From Nonomuraea longispora (GTDB taxonomy: Bacteria; Actinomycetota; Actinomycetes; Streptosporangiales; Streptosporangiaceae), in contig NZ_SMJZ01000009.1 in assembly GCF_004348345.1 (NCBI RefSeq), positions 1-64,000 on the forward strand: a stretch of 64,000 nt of DNA, given 5' to 3'. Of the stretch, positions 31,774 through 39,433 are shown piece by piece (the stretch's first letter is position 1; each line of letters opens with the position of its first letter). A model generated the notes under the pieces. It was not told the DNA's origin. It worked only from the letters and a program-made list of their open reading frames with translations, and did no database searches. The translations under genes were made by a program, and so were the position numbers.

Positions 31774-32766
31774 GTGGATGTTCTCGACCGGCGTCTGGTC
31801 GCCGCGCTGCAGGTCAGCCCGCGCGCCTCGTGGGGCGAGCTCGGCAGGGCCGTCGGCGAGCACGAACGTACGGTCGCCCGTCGCCTCCAGCGGCTCGTCT
31901 CCGAGGGCATCGTCCGGATCACCGCCATCTACGACGACCTGCGCACCGGGCACGGCCGTCCCGTCCACCTCCACGTACAGGTGCGGCCCGGCACCGCGGG
32001 CAAGGTCGCGCGGGCCCTGGCCGAACGGCCCGACACGCGCTCGGTCTACTCGCTGACCGGCGCCGCCGACCTCGGCAGCGAGCTGGTCTCCCCGTCGCGA
32101 GAAGACCTGCACCACATCGTCTCCGCCCAGATCAGCGACATCGACGGCGTCGTACAGACCCAGACCCAGGTCGTCCTCCACACCTTCACGACCGTCGCGG
32201 AGTGGCACGCCCCCTACCTCACCAAGCGGGAGGTCGCCCAGCTCCGGCCCCCGCCGCCACCCGAGTGCCTGCCCGACGAGGACGGCCTGTCGCCGCTGGA
32301 GGAGGAGATCGCCCAGTTGCTCACCCTCGACGGCAGAATCGCCTTCACCGCGGTCGCCGAGCGGCTCGACATCTCCGTACCCACCGCCCGCCGGCGCGTC
32401 ACCTCACTGCTGGAGCGGCGGCTGCTGCGGCCGCGGGCCGAGGCCGAGCCCGCGCTGCTCGGCCTGGAGGTCGAGGCCATGCTCTGGCTGAAGGTACGCC
32501 CCCACGGGCTCGACCAGGTGGGCCGCCGGCTCGCCGCGCACGAGAGCGTACGGTACTGCGCCGCCACCACAGGCACCCATTCCCTCGTCGTGCAGGTGGT
32601 GGCGGCCCACGAGGCCGACCTCTACCGTTTCCTGACCGGCGTCGTCGGCAGGCACGACGAGATCACCGACATCGACCTCACCCTCATCACCCGCGCGCAC
32701 AAGCGCGGCCACCTGCACAAGTCCGGACTGCTCACGCTGGATCACCGTTGGGAGAAAACGCCATGA
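31774..32766 (+). CDS. Double Lrp/AsnC family regulator
   Basis: A 330-residue protein carrying two Lrp units in tandem. HTH 1 is DVLDRRLVAALQVSPRASWG then VGEHERTVARRLQRL; HTH 2, at about residue 170, is LSPLEEEIAQLLTLDGRIAF then LDISVPTARRRVTSLLERR. Each is followed by a RAM-type ligand domain. Ordinary Lrp proteins have one unit of about 150 residues. The start is GTG at 31774. Its stop overlaps the M20 start (ATGA) and it is divergent from the MFS gene, so it probably regulates both in response to an amino acid-like ligand. Confidence 0.87.
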   Translation: MDVLDRRLVAALQVSPRASWGELGRAVGEHERTVARRLQRLVSEGIVRITAIYDDLRTGHGRPVHLHVQVRPGTAGKVARALAERPDTRSVYSLTGAADLGSELVSPSREDLHHIVSAQISDIDGVVQTQTQVVLHTFTTVAEWHAPYLTKREVAQLRPPPPPECLPDEDGLSPLEEEIAQLLTLDGRIAFTAVAERLDISVPTARRRVTSLLERRLLRPRAEAEPALLGLEVEAMLWLKVRPHGLDQVGRRLAAHESVRYCAATTGTHSLVVQVVAAHEADLYRFLTGVVGRHDEITDIDLTLITRAHKRGHLHKSGLLTLDHRWEKTP

Positions 32767-34067
32767 CACCTGCCGAGAAGGAAGTCGCCGACCTCTGCGT
32801 GGAGCTGATCCGCGTCGACAGCAGCAACTACGGGGACGGCAGCGGGCCCGGCGAACGCGCCGCGGCCGAGGTCGTCATGGCCAGGCTGGCCGAGGTCGGG
32901 ATCGAGTCCACCTACGTCGAGAGCGAGCCGGGCCGCGGCAACGTCGTCACCCGCGTCGAGGGCGCCGACCCGTCCCTGCCCGCCCTGCTCGTCCACGGAC
33001 ACCTGGACGTGGTGCCGGCCAACGCCGCCGACTGGTCGGTGGACCCGTTCGCGGGCGAGGTGCGGGACGGTTACATCTGGGGCCGCGGCGCGGTCGACAT
33101 GAAGGACATGGACGCGATGATGCTGGCGGTGCTGCGCCAGATGAAGCGCGAGGGCCGCAGGCCGCGCCGCGACATCGTCTTCGCCTGGCTGGCCGACGAG
33201 GAGGCCGGCGGCGTGTACGGCGCCAAACACCTCACCGCCAACCACGCCGAGCTCTTCGAAGGGGTCACCGAGTCGATCAGCGAGGTCGGCGGCTACTCCC
33301 TGGAGATCGACCCGTCGCTGCGGCTCTACCTCATCGAGACCGCCCAGAAGGGGCTGGCCTGGATGAAGCTGACCGCCGACGGCACCGCGGGCCACGGCTC
33401 CATGCTCAACGACGACAACGCCGTCACCGAGGTCGCCAGGGCGGTGGCCAGGATCGGCGAGCACGACTGGCCGCTCACCTACACGCCCACGGTCCGGCGT
33501 TTCCTCACCGAGGTCGCCGACGCCTACGGCATCCCGTTCGACGAGAACGACCCGCAGCCGGTCCTGGACAGGATCGGGCCGCTGGTGCGTTTCGTCGGCG
33601 CGACGCTGCGCCACACCACCAACCCGACCCAGCTCGACGCCGGATACAAGTCGAACGTCATCCCCGGCCAGGCCACGGCCGTGGTCGACGGGCGGTTCCT
33701 GCCGGGCTTCGAGGACGAGTTCTTCAAGACCGTCGACTCGCTGCTCGGGCCGAAGGTGCGGCGCGACTTCGTGCACCACGACATCGCGCTGGAGACGACG
33801 TTCGACGGCGCGCTGGTCGAGTCGATGATCGCGGCGCTGAAGGCCGAGGACCCGGCGGCGCGGGCGATCCCGTACTGCATGTCGGGCGGCACCGACAACA
33901 AGACCTTCTTCGCCGACCTGGGCGTGCGCGGCTTCGGGTTCGTGCCGCTGCGGCTGCCGGCGGACATGGACTTCGCGTCGATGTTCCACGGCGTGGACGA
34001 GCGGGTGCCGGTGGACGCGCTGCACTTCGGCGTGCGGGTTCTGGACCGGTTCCTCCTAAACTACTGA
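32763..34067 (+). CDS. M20/M25/M40 family metallopeptidase
   Basis: A 434-residue zinc peptidase or deacylase of the ArgE/DapE/CPG2 clan. The metal motifs are LLVHGHLDVVPAN (HxD), WGRGAVDMKDMDAM (bridging Asp), WLADEEAGG (catalytic EE pair) and CMSGGTDNKTFF near the C-terminus. Its central dimerisation domain contains AGHGSMLND. The ATG at 32763 overlaps the Lrp gene stop. It probably hydrolyses a dipeptide or N-acyl amino acid imported by the divergent MFS transporter (inference). Purine nucleoside phosphorylase follows after only 3 bp. Confidence 0.9.
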   Translation: MTPAEKEVADLCVELIRVDSSNYGDGSGPGERAAAEVVMARLAEVGIESTYVESEPGRGNVVTRVEGADPSLPALLVHGHLDVVPANAADWSVDPFAGEVRDGYIWGRGAVDMKDMDAMMLAVLRQMKREGRRPRRDIVFAWLADEEAGGVYGAKHLTANHAELFEGVTESISEVGGYSLEIDPSLRLYLIETAQKGLAWMKLTADGTAGHGSMLNDDNAVTEVARAVARIGEHDWPLTYTPTVRRFLTEVADAYGIPFDENDPQPVLDRIGPLVRFVGATLRHTTNPTQLDAGYKSNVIPGQATAVVDGRFLPGFEDEFFKTVDSLLGPKVRRDFVHHDIALETTFDGALVESMIAALKAEDPAARAIPYCMSGGTDNKTFFADLGVRGFGFVPLRLPADMDFASMFHGVDERVPVDALHFGVRVLDRFLLNY

Positions 34068-34070
34068 AAC

Positions 34071-34874
34071 GTGAGTGAAGACCCGTACACCCTGGCCGGC
34101 GAGGCCGCCGCGGCGCTGCGCGCCGCCACCGGCCTCGACACCTTCGACGTGGCGCTCGTCATGGGCTCGGGGTGGGTGCCCGCCGCCGACGCGATCGGCG
34201 AGACGGTGAGCGAGGTTCCGTTCACCGGCCTGCCGGGGTTCCGCGCTCCCGCCGTGGCCGGGCACGGAGGCAGGATCCGTGCCGTACGCACCTCCGCGGG
34301 GCGGCACGCGCTCGTGTTCCTCGGGCGTACGCACCTCTACGAAGGGCTGGGGGTCGACGCGGTGACGCACGGCGTGCGTACGGCCGCCGCTGCCGGGGTC
34401 CGCACTGTCGTGCTGACCAACGCGGCGGGCGGGCTGCGCCCCGAGACGCAGAACGTCGGCGACCCCGTCCTGATCAGCGACCACATCAACCTGACCGGGT
34501 CCAGCCCGATCACCGGCACCACGTTCCTCGACCTCACCGAGGTCTACTCCCGCCGCCTGCGCGAGCTGGTCCGCGAGATCGACCCGGCCCTGGCGGAGGG
34601 CGTCTACATCGCCTTCCGCGGGCCCACGTACGAAACGCCCGCGGAGATCCGCATGTGCCGCACGCTGGGCGGCGACCTGGTCGGCATGTCGACCGTGCTG
34701 GAGGCCGTCGCCGCCCGCGAGGCCGGGCTGGAGGTGCTCGGCATCTCCCTGGTCACCAACCCGGGCGCGGGCCTGTCCGGCGAGCCGCTCGACCATGAGG
34801 AGGTCCTGGAGGTCGGCAGGGCCACGGCGGCCCGCATGGGCGTGCTGCTGGCCAAGGTGGTGGACCGCCTGTGA
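34071..34874 (+). CDS. punA: Purine-nucleoside phosphorylase, trimeric class
   Basis: A 267-residue trimeric PNP that cleaves inosine and guanosine with phosphate. Visible motifs: VALVMGSGWVPAADAI (phosphate loop), GRTHLYEGLGVDAVTHGVR, VLTNAAGGLRPETQNVGDPV, FRGPTYETPAEIRM and the purine-binding LEVLGISLVTNPGAGL. The length matches the family. Start GTG at 34071. It overlaps the next gene by 4 bp (GTGA). Its product, ribose 1-phosphate, is the substrate of a phosphopentomutase, a good fit to that downstream gene. Confidence 0.93.
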   Translation: MSEDPYTLAGEAAAALRAATGLDTFDVALVMGSGWVPAADAIGETVSEVPFTGLPGFRAPAVAGHGGRIRAVRTSAGRHALVFLGRTHLYEGLGVDAVTHGVRTAAAAGVRTVVLTNAAGGLRPETQNVGDPVLISDHINLTGSSPITGTTFLDLTEVYSRRLRELVREIDPALAEGVYIAFRGPTYETPAEIRMCRTLGGDLVGMSTVLEAVAAREAGLEVLGISLVTNPGAGLSGEPLDHEEVLEVGRATAARMGVLLAKVVDRL

Positions 34875-36499
34875 GCGTGCTGCGGGAGGCACGCGAGTGG
34901 CTCTCCCAGGATCCCGACCCCGACACCCGGGCCGAGCTCACCCGCCTCATCGAGGAGGACGACCTGGCCGCGCTGGAGGACCGCTTCGGCGCCCGGCTGG
35001 AATTCGGCACGGCGGGTCTGCGCGGCGAGCTCGGCGCCGGCCCCAACCGGATGAACCGCGTCACCGTCATGCGCGCCGCCTCCGGCCTGGCCACGGTGCT
35101 CGGGCCCGGCAAGCACGTCGTCATCGGCTACGACGCGCGGCACAAGTCCGACGTGTTCGCCCGCGACACGGCCGCCGTGCTGACGGGCGCCGGGGTGCAC
35201 GCCTCGCTCCTGCCCTCCACCCTGCCCACGCCCGTGCTGGCCTTCGCCGTACGCCACCTCGGCGCGGACGCGGGCGTGGCGGTCACCGCCAGTCACAATC
35301 CGCCGCGCGACAACGGCTACAAGGTCTACTGGGCCGACGGCTCCCAGATCGTGCCGCCGATCGACCGTGAGATCTCGGCCGCCATCGACGCCGTGGGCCG
35401 CGTCGACCAGCTGCTGATCGACGGCCCCGGCACCCTGACGGAGCTGGGCGAAGGCATCATCGACGACTATCTCGCCGCGGTGAAGTCGCTGCCGCTGGGC
35501 GAGGCCCGTGACCTGAAGGTGGCCTACACGCCGCTGCACGGGGTGGGCGCGGCCACGCTGACGGGCGCGTTCCTGGCCGCCGGGTTCGCCTCGCCGCTGG
35601 TGGTCGAGGAACAACGCGACCCCGATCCCGACTTCCCCACGGTGCCCTTCCCCAACCCGGAGGAACCGGGAGCGATGGACCTGGCCGTGGCCCTGGCCGC
35701 CAAGGTGGGCGCGGACCTGGTCCTGGCCAGCGACCCCGACGCCGACCGGTGTGCGGTGGGCGTGCCGCTGCCCGGCGGCGGCTGCCGCATGCTGACCGGT
35801 GACGAGGTCGGGGGCCTGCTGGCCGAGCACGTCATCACGCACACCACCGGCGACCGCATGGTGGCCACCACCATCGTCTCCTCGACGCTGCTCGGCAGGA
35901 TCGCGCGGGCGCACGGCGTGCGCTACGGCGAGACGCTGACCGGCTTCAAATGGATCATCAAGGCGGGTCCCGGGCTGGTCTTCGGCTACGAGGAGGCCCT
36001 CGGCTACAGCGTCGGTTCCGACGCCGGCCTCCCGGTCAGGGACAAGGACGGCATCGGGGCGGCGCTGGCGGTGGCGGGCATCGCGGCGACCGCCAAGCGC
36101 GCCGGGCGTACGCTGCTGGACCTGCTCGACGACCAGGCCCGGCGCTACGGGCTGCACGCCACGGAGCAGCTCTCCTTCCGGGTGTCCGACCTGTCGCTGA
36201 TCGACGGCGCCATGGCGCGGCTGCGCGCCGCCCCGCCGACGACGCTCGGAGGGCGCGCGGTGTCGCGGGCGGACGACCTGTCCAGGGGCATCGGCGACCT
36301 GCCGCCGACCGACGGGCTGCGCTACACGCTGGCGGGGGACGCCCGCGTGGTGGTGCGTCCCTCGGGCACGGAGCCCAAGCTCAAGTGTTACCTGGAGGTG
36401 GTCGTGCCGGTTGCGGGCGAGGTGACCGAGGCGCGCGCCGGAGCGGCCCGCGAGCTCGACCTGCTGAAGACGGAACTCACCGCCCTGCTCGACCTCTGA
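34871..36499 (+). CDS. Phospho-sugar mutase (phosphopentomutase/PGM2-like)
   Basis: Alpha-D-phosphohexomutase superfamily enzyme of 542 residues. The motifs in order are LEFGTAGLRGELGAGPNRMN, the phosphoserine loop VAVTASHNPPRDNGYKVYW, the metal loop LASDPDADRCAVG, the sugar-binding region FGYEEALGYSVGSDAGLPVR, and the C-terminal phosphate site VVRPSGTEPKLKCYLE. The long N-terminus puts it in the PGM2/phosphopentomutase-like branch rather than ManB. Its coupling to purine nucleoside phosphorylase supports a role in ribose 1-phosphate to 5-phosphate conversion; phosphoglucomutase activity is possible too. GTG start at 34871. Confidence 0.9.
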   Translation: MSVLREAREWLSQDPDPDTRAELTRLIEEDDLAALEDRFGARLEFGTAGLRGELGAGPNRMNRVTVMRAASGLATVLGPGKHVVIGYDARHKSDVFARDTAAVLTGAGVHASLLPSTLPTPVLAFAVRHLGADAGVAVTASHNPPRDNGYKVYWADGSQIVPPIDREISAAIDAVGRVDQLLIDGPGTLTELGEGIIDDYLAAVKSLPLGEARDLKVAYTPLHGVGAATLTGAFLAAGFASPLVVEEQRDPDPDFPTVPFPNPEEPGAMDLAVALAAKVGADLVLASDPDADRCAVGVPLPGGGCRMLTGDEVGGLLAEHVITHTTGDRMVATTIVSSTLLGRIARAHGVRYGETLTGFKWIIKAGPGLVFGYEEALGYSVGSDAGLPVRDKDGIGAALAVAGIAATAKRAGRTLLDLLDDQARRYGLHATEQLSFRVSDLSLIDGAMARLRAAPPTTLGGRAVSRADDLSRGIGDLPPTDGLRYTLAGDARVVVRPSGTEPKLKCYLEVVVPVAGEVTEARAGAARELDLLKTELTALLDL

Positions 36500-36916
36500 G
36501 GATCGTTACTCTCCGTTATTCCAGCGGAACGTACGGTGATATTCCAGCGGGTCCGCAACACGCCGACGCGGGCCCGCCATAAATTTTACTCAGGCCACCC
36601 GCAGGCCCTGGTGACACACCTCGGAGAATGGCATCGCATTTCCGTTCTCATTCGCTCTCCATTTCTCGCCGATAAATCCCGGCACGTCACGCGTACATCA
36701 TCACCGGCGGTAGATGTAAAACGCCGGTTATCCTGTCGCGCCCTACGGAGAATGACACGATGAAGGCCCTCTCCCGCTCAGCCGCAAAATCCCCTCATAC
36801 CTCCCCATAGCGCTTCATCCCACCCGAAGCCATCAATTATTCTCAGTTCACACGCAAACCCGTCCCACACACCGCACAATCGAGTCATTTCACCGCCACA
36901 GCGGGCCCCGGTAGCG
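36500..36916. other. AT-richer intergenic region
   Basis: No convincing gene. It contains the direct repeat ATTCCAGCGG at 36518-36527 and 36541-36550 (23 bp apart) and a 7-bp hairpin ACCGGCG/CGCCGGT at 36703-36709/36722-36728. Base composition drops compared with the flanking coding DNA. Confidence 0.5.
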
Positions 36917-36945
36917 GGGACATTCGGCCGTTTCACCTGTACAAT
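36917..36945 (+). promoter_or_regulatory. Candidate sigma70-type promoter
   Basis: GGGACA (36917-36922, four of six to TTGACA) and TACAAT (36940-36945, five of six to TATAAT) are separated by exactly 17 bp. The predicted start is near 36952, immediately before an ATG at 36953 and a hairpin beginning at 36957. Confidence 0.5.
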
Positions 36946-36952
36946 TGCAGTC

Positions 36953-37051
36953 ATGACCTTGGGTCCGAGCTTGTGGACGCAAGGCCGAGAAGGGGCACGG
37001 CGGCCCGCCTCGACGCGAGCAGGCCCTGCCCCCTCCTCTGATTCCGGATGA
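36953..37051 (+). CDS. Putative leaderless 32-residue peptide
   Basis: The ATG at 36953 coincides with the predicted transcription start, as in leaderless actinobacterial genes. The peptide begins MTLGPSLWTQGREGARR and ends at a TGA at 37049-37051. It has no recognisable family. Its frame spans the first two RNA hairpins, so translation would affect their folding, as in leader-peptide attenuators. Coding status is unproven. Confidence 0.3.
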   Translation: MTLGPSLWTQGREGARRPASTRAGPAPSSDSG

Positions 37052-37092
37052 TTGTCCGCTGACTCCAGGTGGGCGCCGGAAAACCGTTGGAA

Positions 37093-37126
37093 GAAGAGGT
37101 CTCCTGGGCAAACGGGAGACCTCTTC
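37093..37126 (+). terminator. Intrinsic terminator
   Basis: Perfect 12-bp stem GAAGAGGTCTCC (37093-37104) and GGAGACCTCTTC (37115-37126) with a 10-base loop, followed by GTCTTTCT. It is strong and T-richer downstream than usual for this genome. Confidence 0.75.
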
Positions 37127-37379
37127 GTCTTTCTCCCGAACGCACGGAGACAAATGCAGAAGGCTCGTTCACGCCCCGGTCACCTAGCGTGAGCACGAGC
37201 CGTCATGCCATGCTTGCCGCACTACGAGGAGCTCTCGCTCTCCTGTTTGCCCAGGAGTCGAGAAACACGAGCGCCTCATAGTCCCGGCGCCGAAAAGCGG
37301 TCGCATTCCGTGTCGCGCTTCGACGCATCACCTGGAGTCACGACCAAACACTGACATATCCGGATTCAAGGAGGTCGCG

Positions 37380-37742
37380 ATGGCGACATCGCCCGCACGT
37401 TCCCGCAGCAGCCGCCGCCCACAGGCCCCCGCCCCCGTTCAGCCGTCCGGCGGGACCGCGTCCTGGGCGATCGCATTCATGAGCGCGCTGGCCACCTACC
37501 CGGTCTTCGTGGAGATGCTGCTTCCCCAGGGCTACAGCCTGTGGGTGGCCGTGGCCGTCGCGTCCGCGGCCTGCCTGGGCGCGGGCCGGGCCACGCAGAT
37601 GATGTCGTCCGGCCCGGCCCGCCAGGGCGCGGCCGGCGCCGTGCTCACCCCTTCGTTCATCGCACGGGTGGCGACGCTGGTCATCCGGGCCGCCGTCACA
37701 CCGCGCCTCCAGGACAACGACCCGCCGGACACAACGCCATAG
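37380..37742 (+). CDS. Small hypothetical membrane protein
   Basis: A 120-residue protein. Residues 1-25 are basic and Pro-rich (ATSPARSRSSRRPQAPAPVQ). Two hydrophobic spans follow at about 29-50 (WAIAFMSALATYPVFVEML) and 52-70 (YSLWVAVAVASAACLGAG), and the tail contains RVATLVIRAAVTPRLQD. I recognise no family. The ATG at 37380 has a perfect AAGGAGG five bases upstream, strong evidence that it is translated. It lies 250 bp after the terminator of the candidate structured RNA and might be controlled by it. Confidence 0.65.
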   Translation: MATSPARSRSSRRPQAPAPVQPSGGTASWAIAFMSALATYPVFVEMLLPQGYSLWVAVAVASAACLGAGRATQMMSSGPARQGAAGAVLTPSFIARVATLVIRAAVTPRLQDNDPPDTTP

Positions 37743-37819
37743 CCGTTCTGGGGCGCTCAGGCAAGGCCCGCCCGTGGTTGAACCACTGGTGAACCATCCA
37801 CAGGTGGATGCACCAACGT

Positions 37820-37845
37820 CGGTGGTCTCATCCGTGAGACCACCG
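37820..37845. promoter_or_regulatory. Palindrome A upstream of the ATPase gene
   Basis: Perfect 11-bp arms CGGTGGTCTCA and TGAGACCACCG around a 4-base spacer TCCG. The core TGGTCTCA-N4-TGAGACCA recurs after the gene. It lies about 80 bp before the ATPase start. Confidence 0.65.
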
Positions 37846-37890
37846 ACCCGCTCTGGGCCACAATATGCCCACCTTGATACCAATAGCTGC

Positions 37891-37914
37891 GTTAGTCTCA
37901 TCGTTGAAACTAAC
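37891..37914. promoter_or_regulatory. Palindrome B next to the ATPase ribosome site
   Basis: GTTAGTCTCA-TCGT-TGAAACTAAC, an imperfect version of palindrome A with one mismatched pair and the same 4-base spacer. Its centre is 70 bp from that of A. It ends just before the GGAGG ribosome site, so occupancy would block expression. Confidence 0.6.
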
Positions 37915-37924
37915 CGGAGGAACG

Positions 37925-39334
37925 GTGGAACCCTTCATCGGCAGGCGACGAGAGCTGGCTGCCCTCGCGCGTGCGCTCGAAAAGACGAATCGCCGTCACT
38001 TCGATCGGCCCGGACGCGCACTCCTGATGAGAGGACGCCGCCGGGTCGGAAAATCCAGGCTGGCGGAGGAGTTCATCCGGCAGGCGCAGGTGCCTCACCT
38101 GTACTACACGGCGACGGGGCAGACGCTCCGTGAAGAACTCCACATCTTCACGGACGAGGCGTCATCGTCGAACCTCCCCGCCGCTTCCGTCTTCGATGTC
38201 GAGCACCCCGAATCGTGGCACGACGCGCTTTCCCTCCTGGCACGCGCCCTGCCCGAACACTCCCCTAGCATCGTGGTCATCGATGAGCTCCCCTACCTTG
38301 TCAAGGCAGATCCCACGCTGGAGAGCGTGCTGCAGAAGCTCTTCGACAGGGAGTTCTCGAGACTGCCGGTCCTGCTTCTCCTCATCGGCTCGGATCTGTC
38401 GATGATGGAGGCCATCAACACCTATGGCCGCCCCTTCTACCAGCGGGCCGCCGACTTCATCGTGGGCCCCCTCACACCGTACGACGTCGGACAGGCTCTT
38501 GATCTGCCCCCTGAGGCGGCGTTCGACGCACACCTGGTTTCAGGCGGGTTGCCGATGATCTGTGAGGAGTGGCCCAAGGGCGCCCCACTCTGGGCATATC
38601 TGGAGCAGGCACTCCACGACCCGCTGTCGGCTCTGGTCGTCAGCGGCGAGCGGGCCCTCGCCGCCGAATTTCCACCAGAAGCGCATGCCCGCCAGACCCT
38701 GAACGCCATCGGGTCGGGCCAGCGCACACACTCCAACATCGCGGCCGCCACCCAGGGGATTTCGCGCGCGACGATGAACCGCGCACTTCAGCTTCTGCTC
38801 GAGAAGCGCATGATCGCTGTGGACCGGCCCTTGTCGACGCGCCCCTCACGAGAGTCGCGCTACCGCGTCATCGACTCTCACTTGCGCTTCTGGATTCCCT
38901 TCATCGCCAACCGCCTGACGGACATCGAACGCGGCCGGGGAGACAAGGTCCTGGAGCGGATCCGCAGCTCTTGGACATCATGGCGCGGAGTCGCCGTCGA
39001 GCCCCTGATCCAGGAGTCGCTTCGCCGTATGGACGGCCTGCCCGAGGCGACGGGAGCGATCGGAGGCTTCTGGACCAGGACCAACGATCCGGAGATCGAC
39101 ATCGTCGGCGCAGACCGGGAGCCGGTCGCTAAGCAGATCACGATGGTCGGGTCCGTCAAATGGCTGGAGAACCGCCCGTTCGATCATCATGACCTGAGCG
39201 AGCTCATCGTCCACCGGTCCAAGATGCCCGGAGCCGACTCCTCCACGCCGCTCTACGCCGTCTCCCGCAGCGGCTGCGAGGTGGAGGGCGTCACGCACAT
39301 CACCGCTGAACACCTGGTCGACGCCTGGCGATGA
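37925..39334 (+). CDS. AAA ATPase with winged helix and C-terminal nuclease-like domain (DUF234 type)
   Basis: A 469-residue archaeal-type ATPase (COG1672-like). Walker A GRRRVGKS is at 37-44 and Walker B VVIDE at 117-121, with a sensor-like LLIGSDLSMME after it. A winged helix spans about 270-330 (IAAATQGISRATMNRALQLL). The C-terminus has a PD-(D/E)xK-like core: Glu390 and Asp392 in PEIDIVGAD, and Lys412 in VGSVKW, where the usual acidic residue before xK is Ser. The GTG at 37925 follows GGAGG by four bases. Palindromes on both sides suggest autoregulation or element ends. The biological role of the family is unclear; toxin-like or mobile functions have been proposed. Confidence 0.8.
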   Translation: MEPFIGRRRELAALARALEKTNRRHFDRPGRALLMRGRRRVGKSRLAEEFIRQAQVPHLYYTATGQTLREELHIFTDEASSSNLPAASVFDVEHPESWHDALSLLARALPEHSPSIVVIDELPYLVKADPTLESVLQKLFDREFSRLPVLLLLIGSDLSMMEAINTYGRPFYQRAADFIVGPLTPYDVGQALDLPPEAAFDAHLVSGGLPMICEEWPKGAPLWAYLEQALHDPLSALVVSGERALAAEFPPEAHARQTLNAIGSGQRTHSNIAAATQGISRATMNRALQLLLEKRMIAVDRPLSTRPSRESRYRVIDSHLRFWIPFIANRLTDIERGRGDKVLERIRSSWTSWRGVAVEPLIQESLRRMDGLPEATGAIGGFWTRTNDPEIDIVGADREPVAKQITMVGSVKWLENRPFDHHDLSELIVHRSKMPGADSSTPLYAVSRSGCEVEGVTHITAEHLVDAWR

Positions 39335-39341
39335 GCACGGA

Positions 39342-39361
39342 TGGTCTCAGCGATGAGACCA
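39342..39361. promoter_or_regulatory. Palindrome C just after the ATPase gene
   Basis: TGGTCTCA-GCGA-TGAGACCA, perfect 8-bp arms with a 4-base spacer, starting 8 bp after the ATPase stop. Its arms are identical to the core of palindrome A. Confidence 0.65.
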
Positions 39362-39391
39362 ACGCCGAATCAGGTCCGCAAGAAACCGGGG

Positions 39392-39430
39392 TTGAGACCA
39401 ACGGATCGGGTTGGTCTCAACCATGAGACC
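39392..39430. promoter_or_regulatory. Composite palindrome D after the ATPase gene
   Basis: TTGAGACCAA (39392-39401) and TTGGTCTCAA (39411-39420) form a 10-bp inverted repeat with a 9-base spacer. The second arm also pairs with TGAGACC (39424-39430) across 4 bases, recreating the same GGTCTCA-N4-TGAGACC unit. It ends 3 bp before the stop of the convergent GyrI-like gene. Confidence 0.6.
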
Positions 39431-39433
39431 TGG

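Larger units (their letters stand above)
36952..37134 (+). ncRNA. Candidate structured leader or small RNA
   Basis: Three hairpins follow the predicted start. Hairpin 1 (36957-36984) pairs CCTTG/CAAGG and GTCC/GGAC with one-base internal mismatch positions. Hairpin 2 (36992-37032) pairs GGGGCA/TGCCCC and an inner GGCC/GGCC. Hairpin 3 (37093-37126) is the terminator. I do not recognise it as 6S, 6C, tmRNA, SRP or RNase P RNA. It could be an independent sRNA of about 180 nt or an attenuator for the gene at 37380. Confidence 0.4.

Noticed and set aside
36536-36763. A 75-codon plus-strand frame in the AT-rich gap
   Set aside because: No family resemblance, no clear ribosome site, and the composition is unlike neighbouring genes.
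36952-37134. 6S, 6C, tmRNA, SRP or RNase P RNA
   Set aside because: The hairpin pattern lacks the long single bulged stem of 6S, the C-rich loops of 6C and the conserved cores of the others.
37069-37281. A 70-codon plus-strand frame crossing the terminator
   Set aside because: It runs through the strong terminator hairpin and lacks a ribosome site at its start. A short hydrophobic inner frame (MLAALRGALALLFAQ) was also too weak to call.
37820-39430. Possible insertion sequence or transposon ends
   Set aside because: The repeats are palindromes, not terminal inverted repeats with target duplications, and no transposase is present. A mobile unit is left only as a hypothesis.
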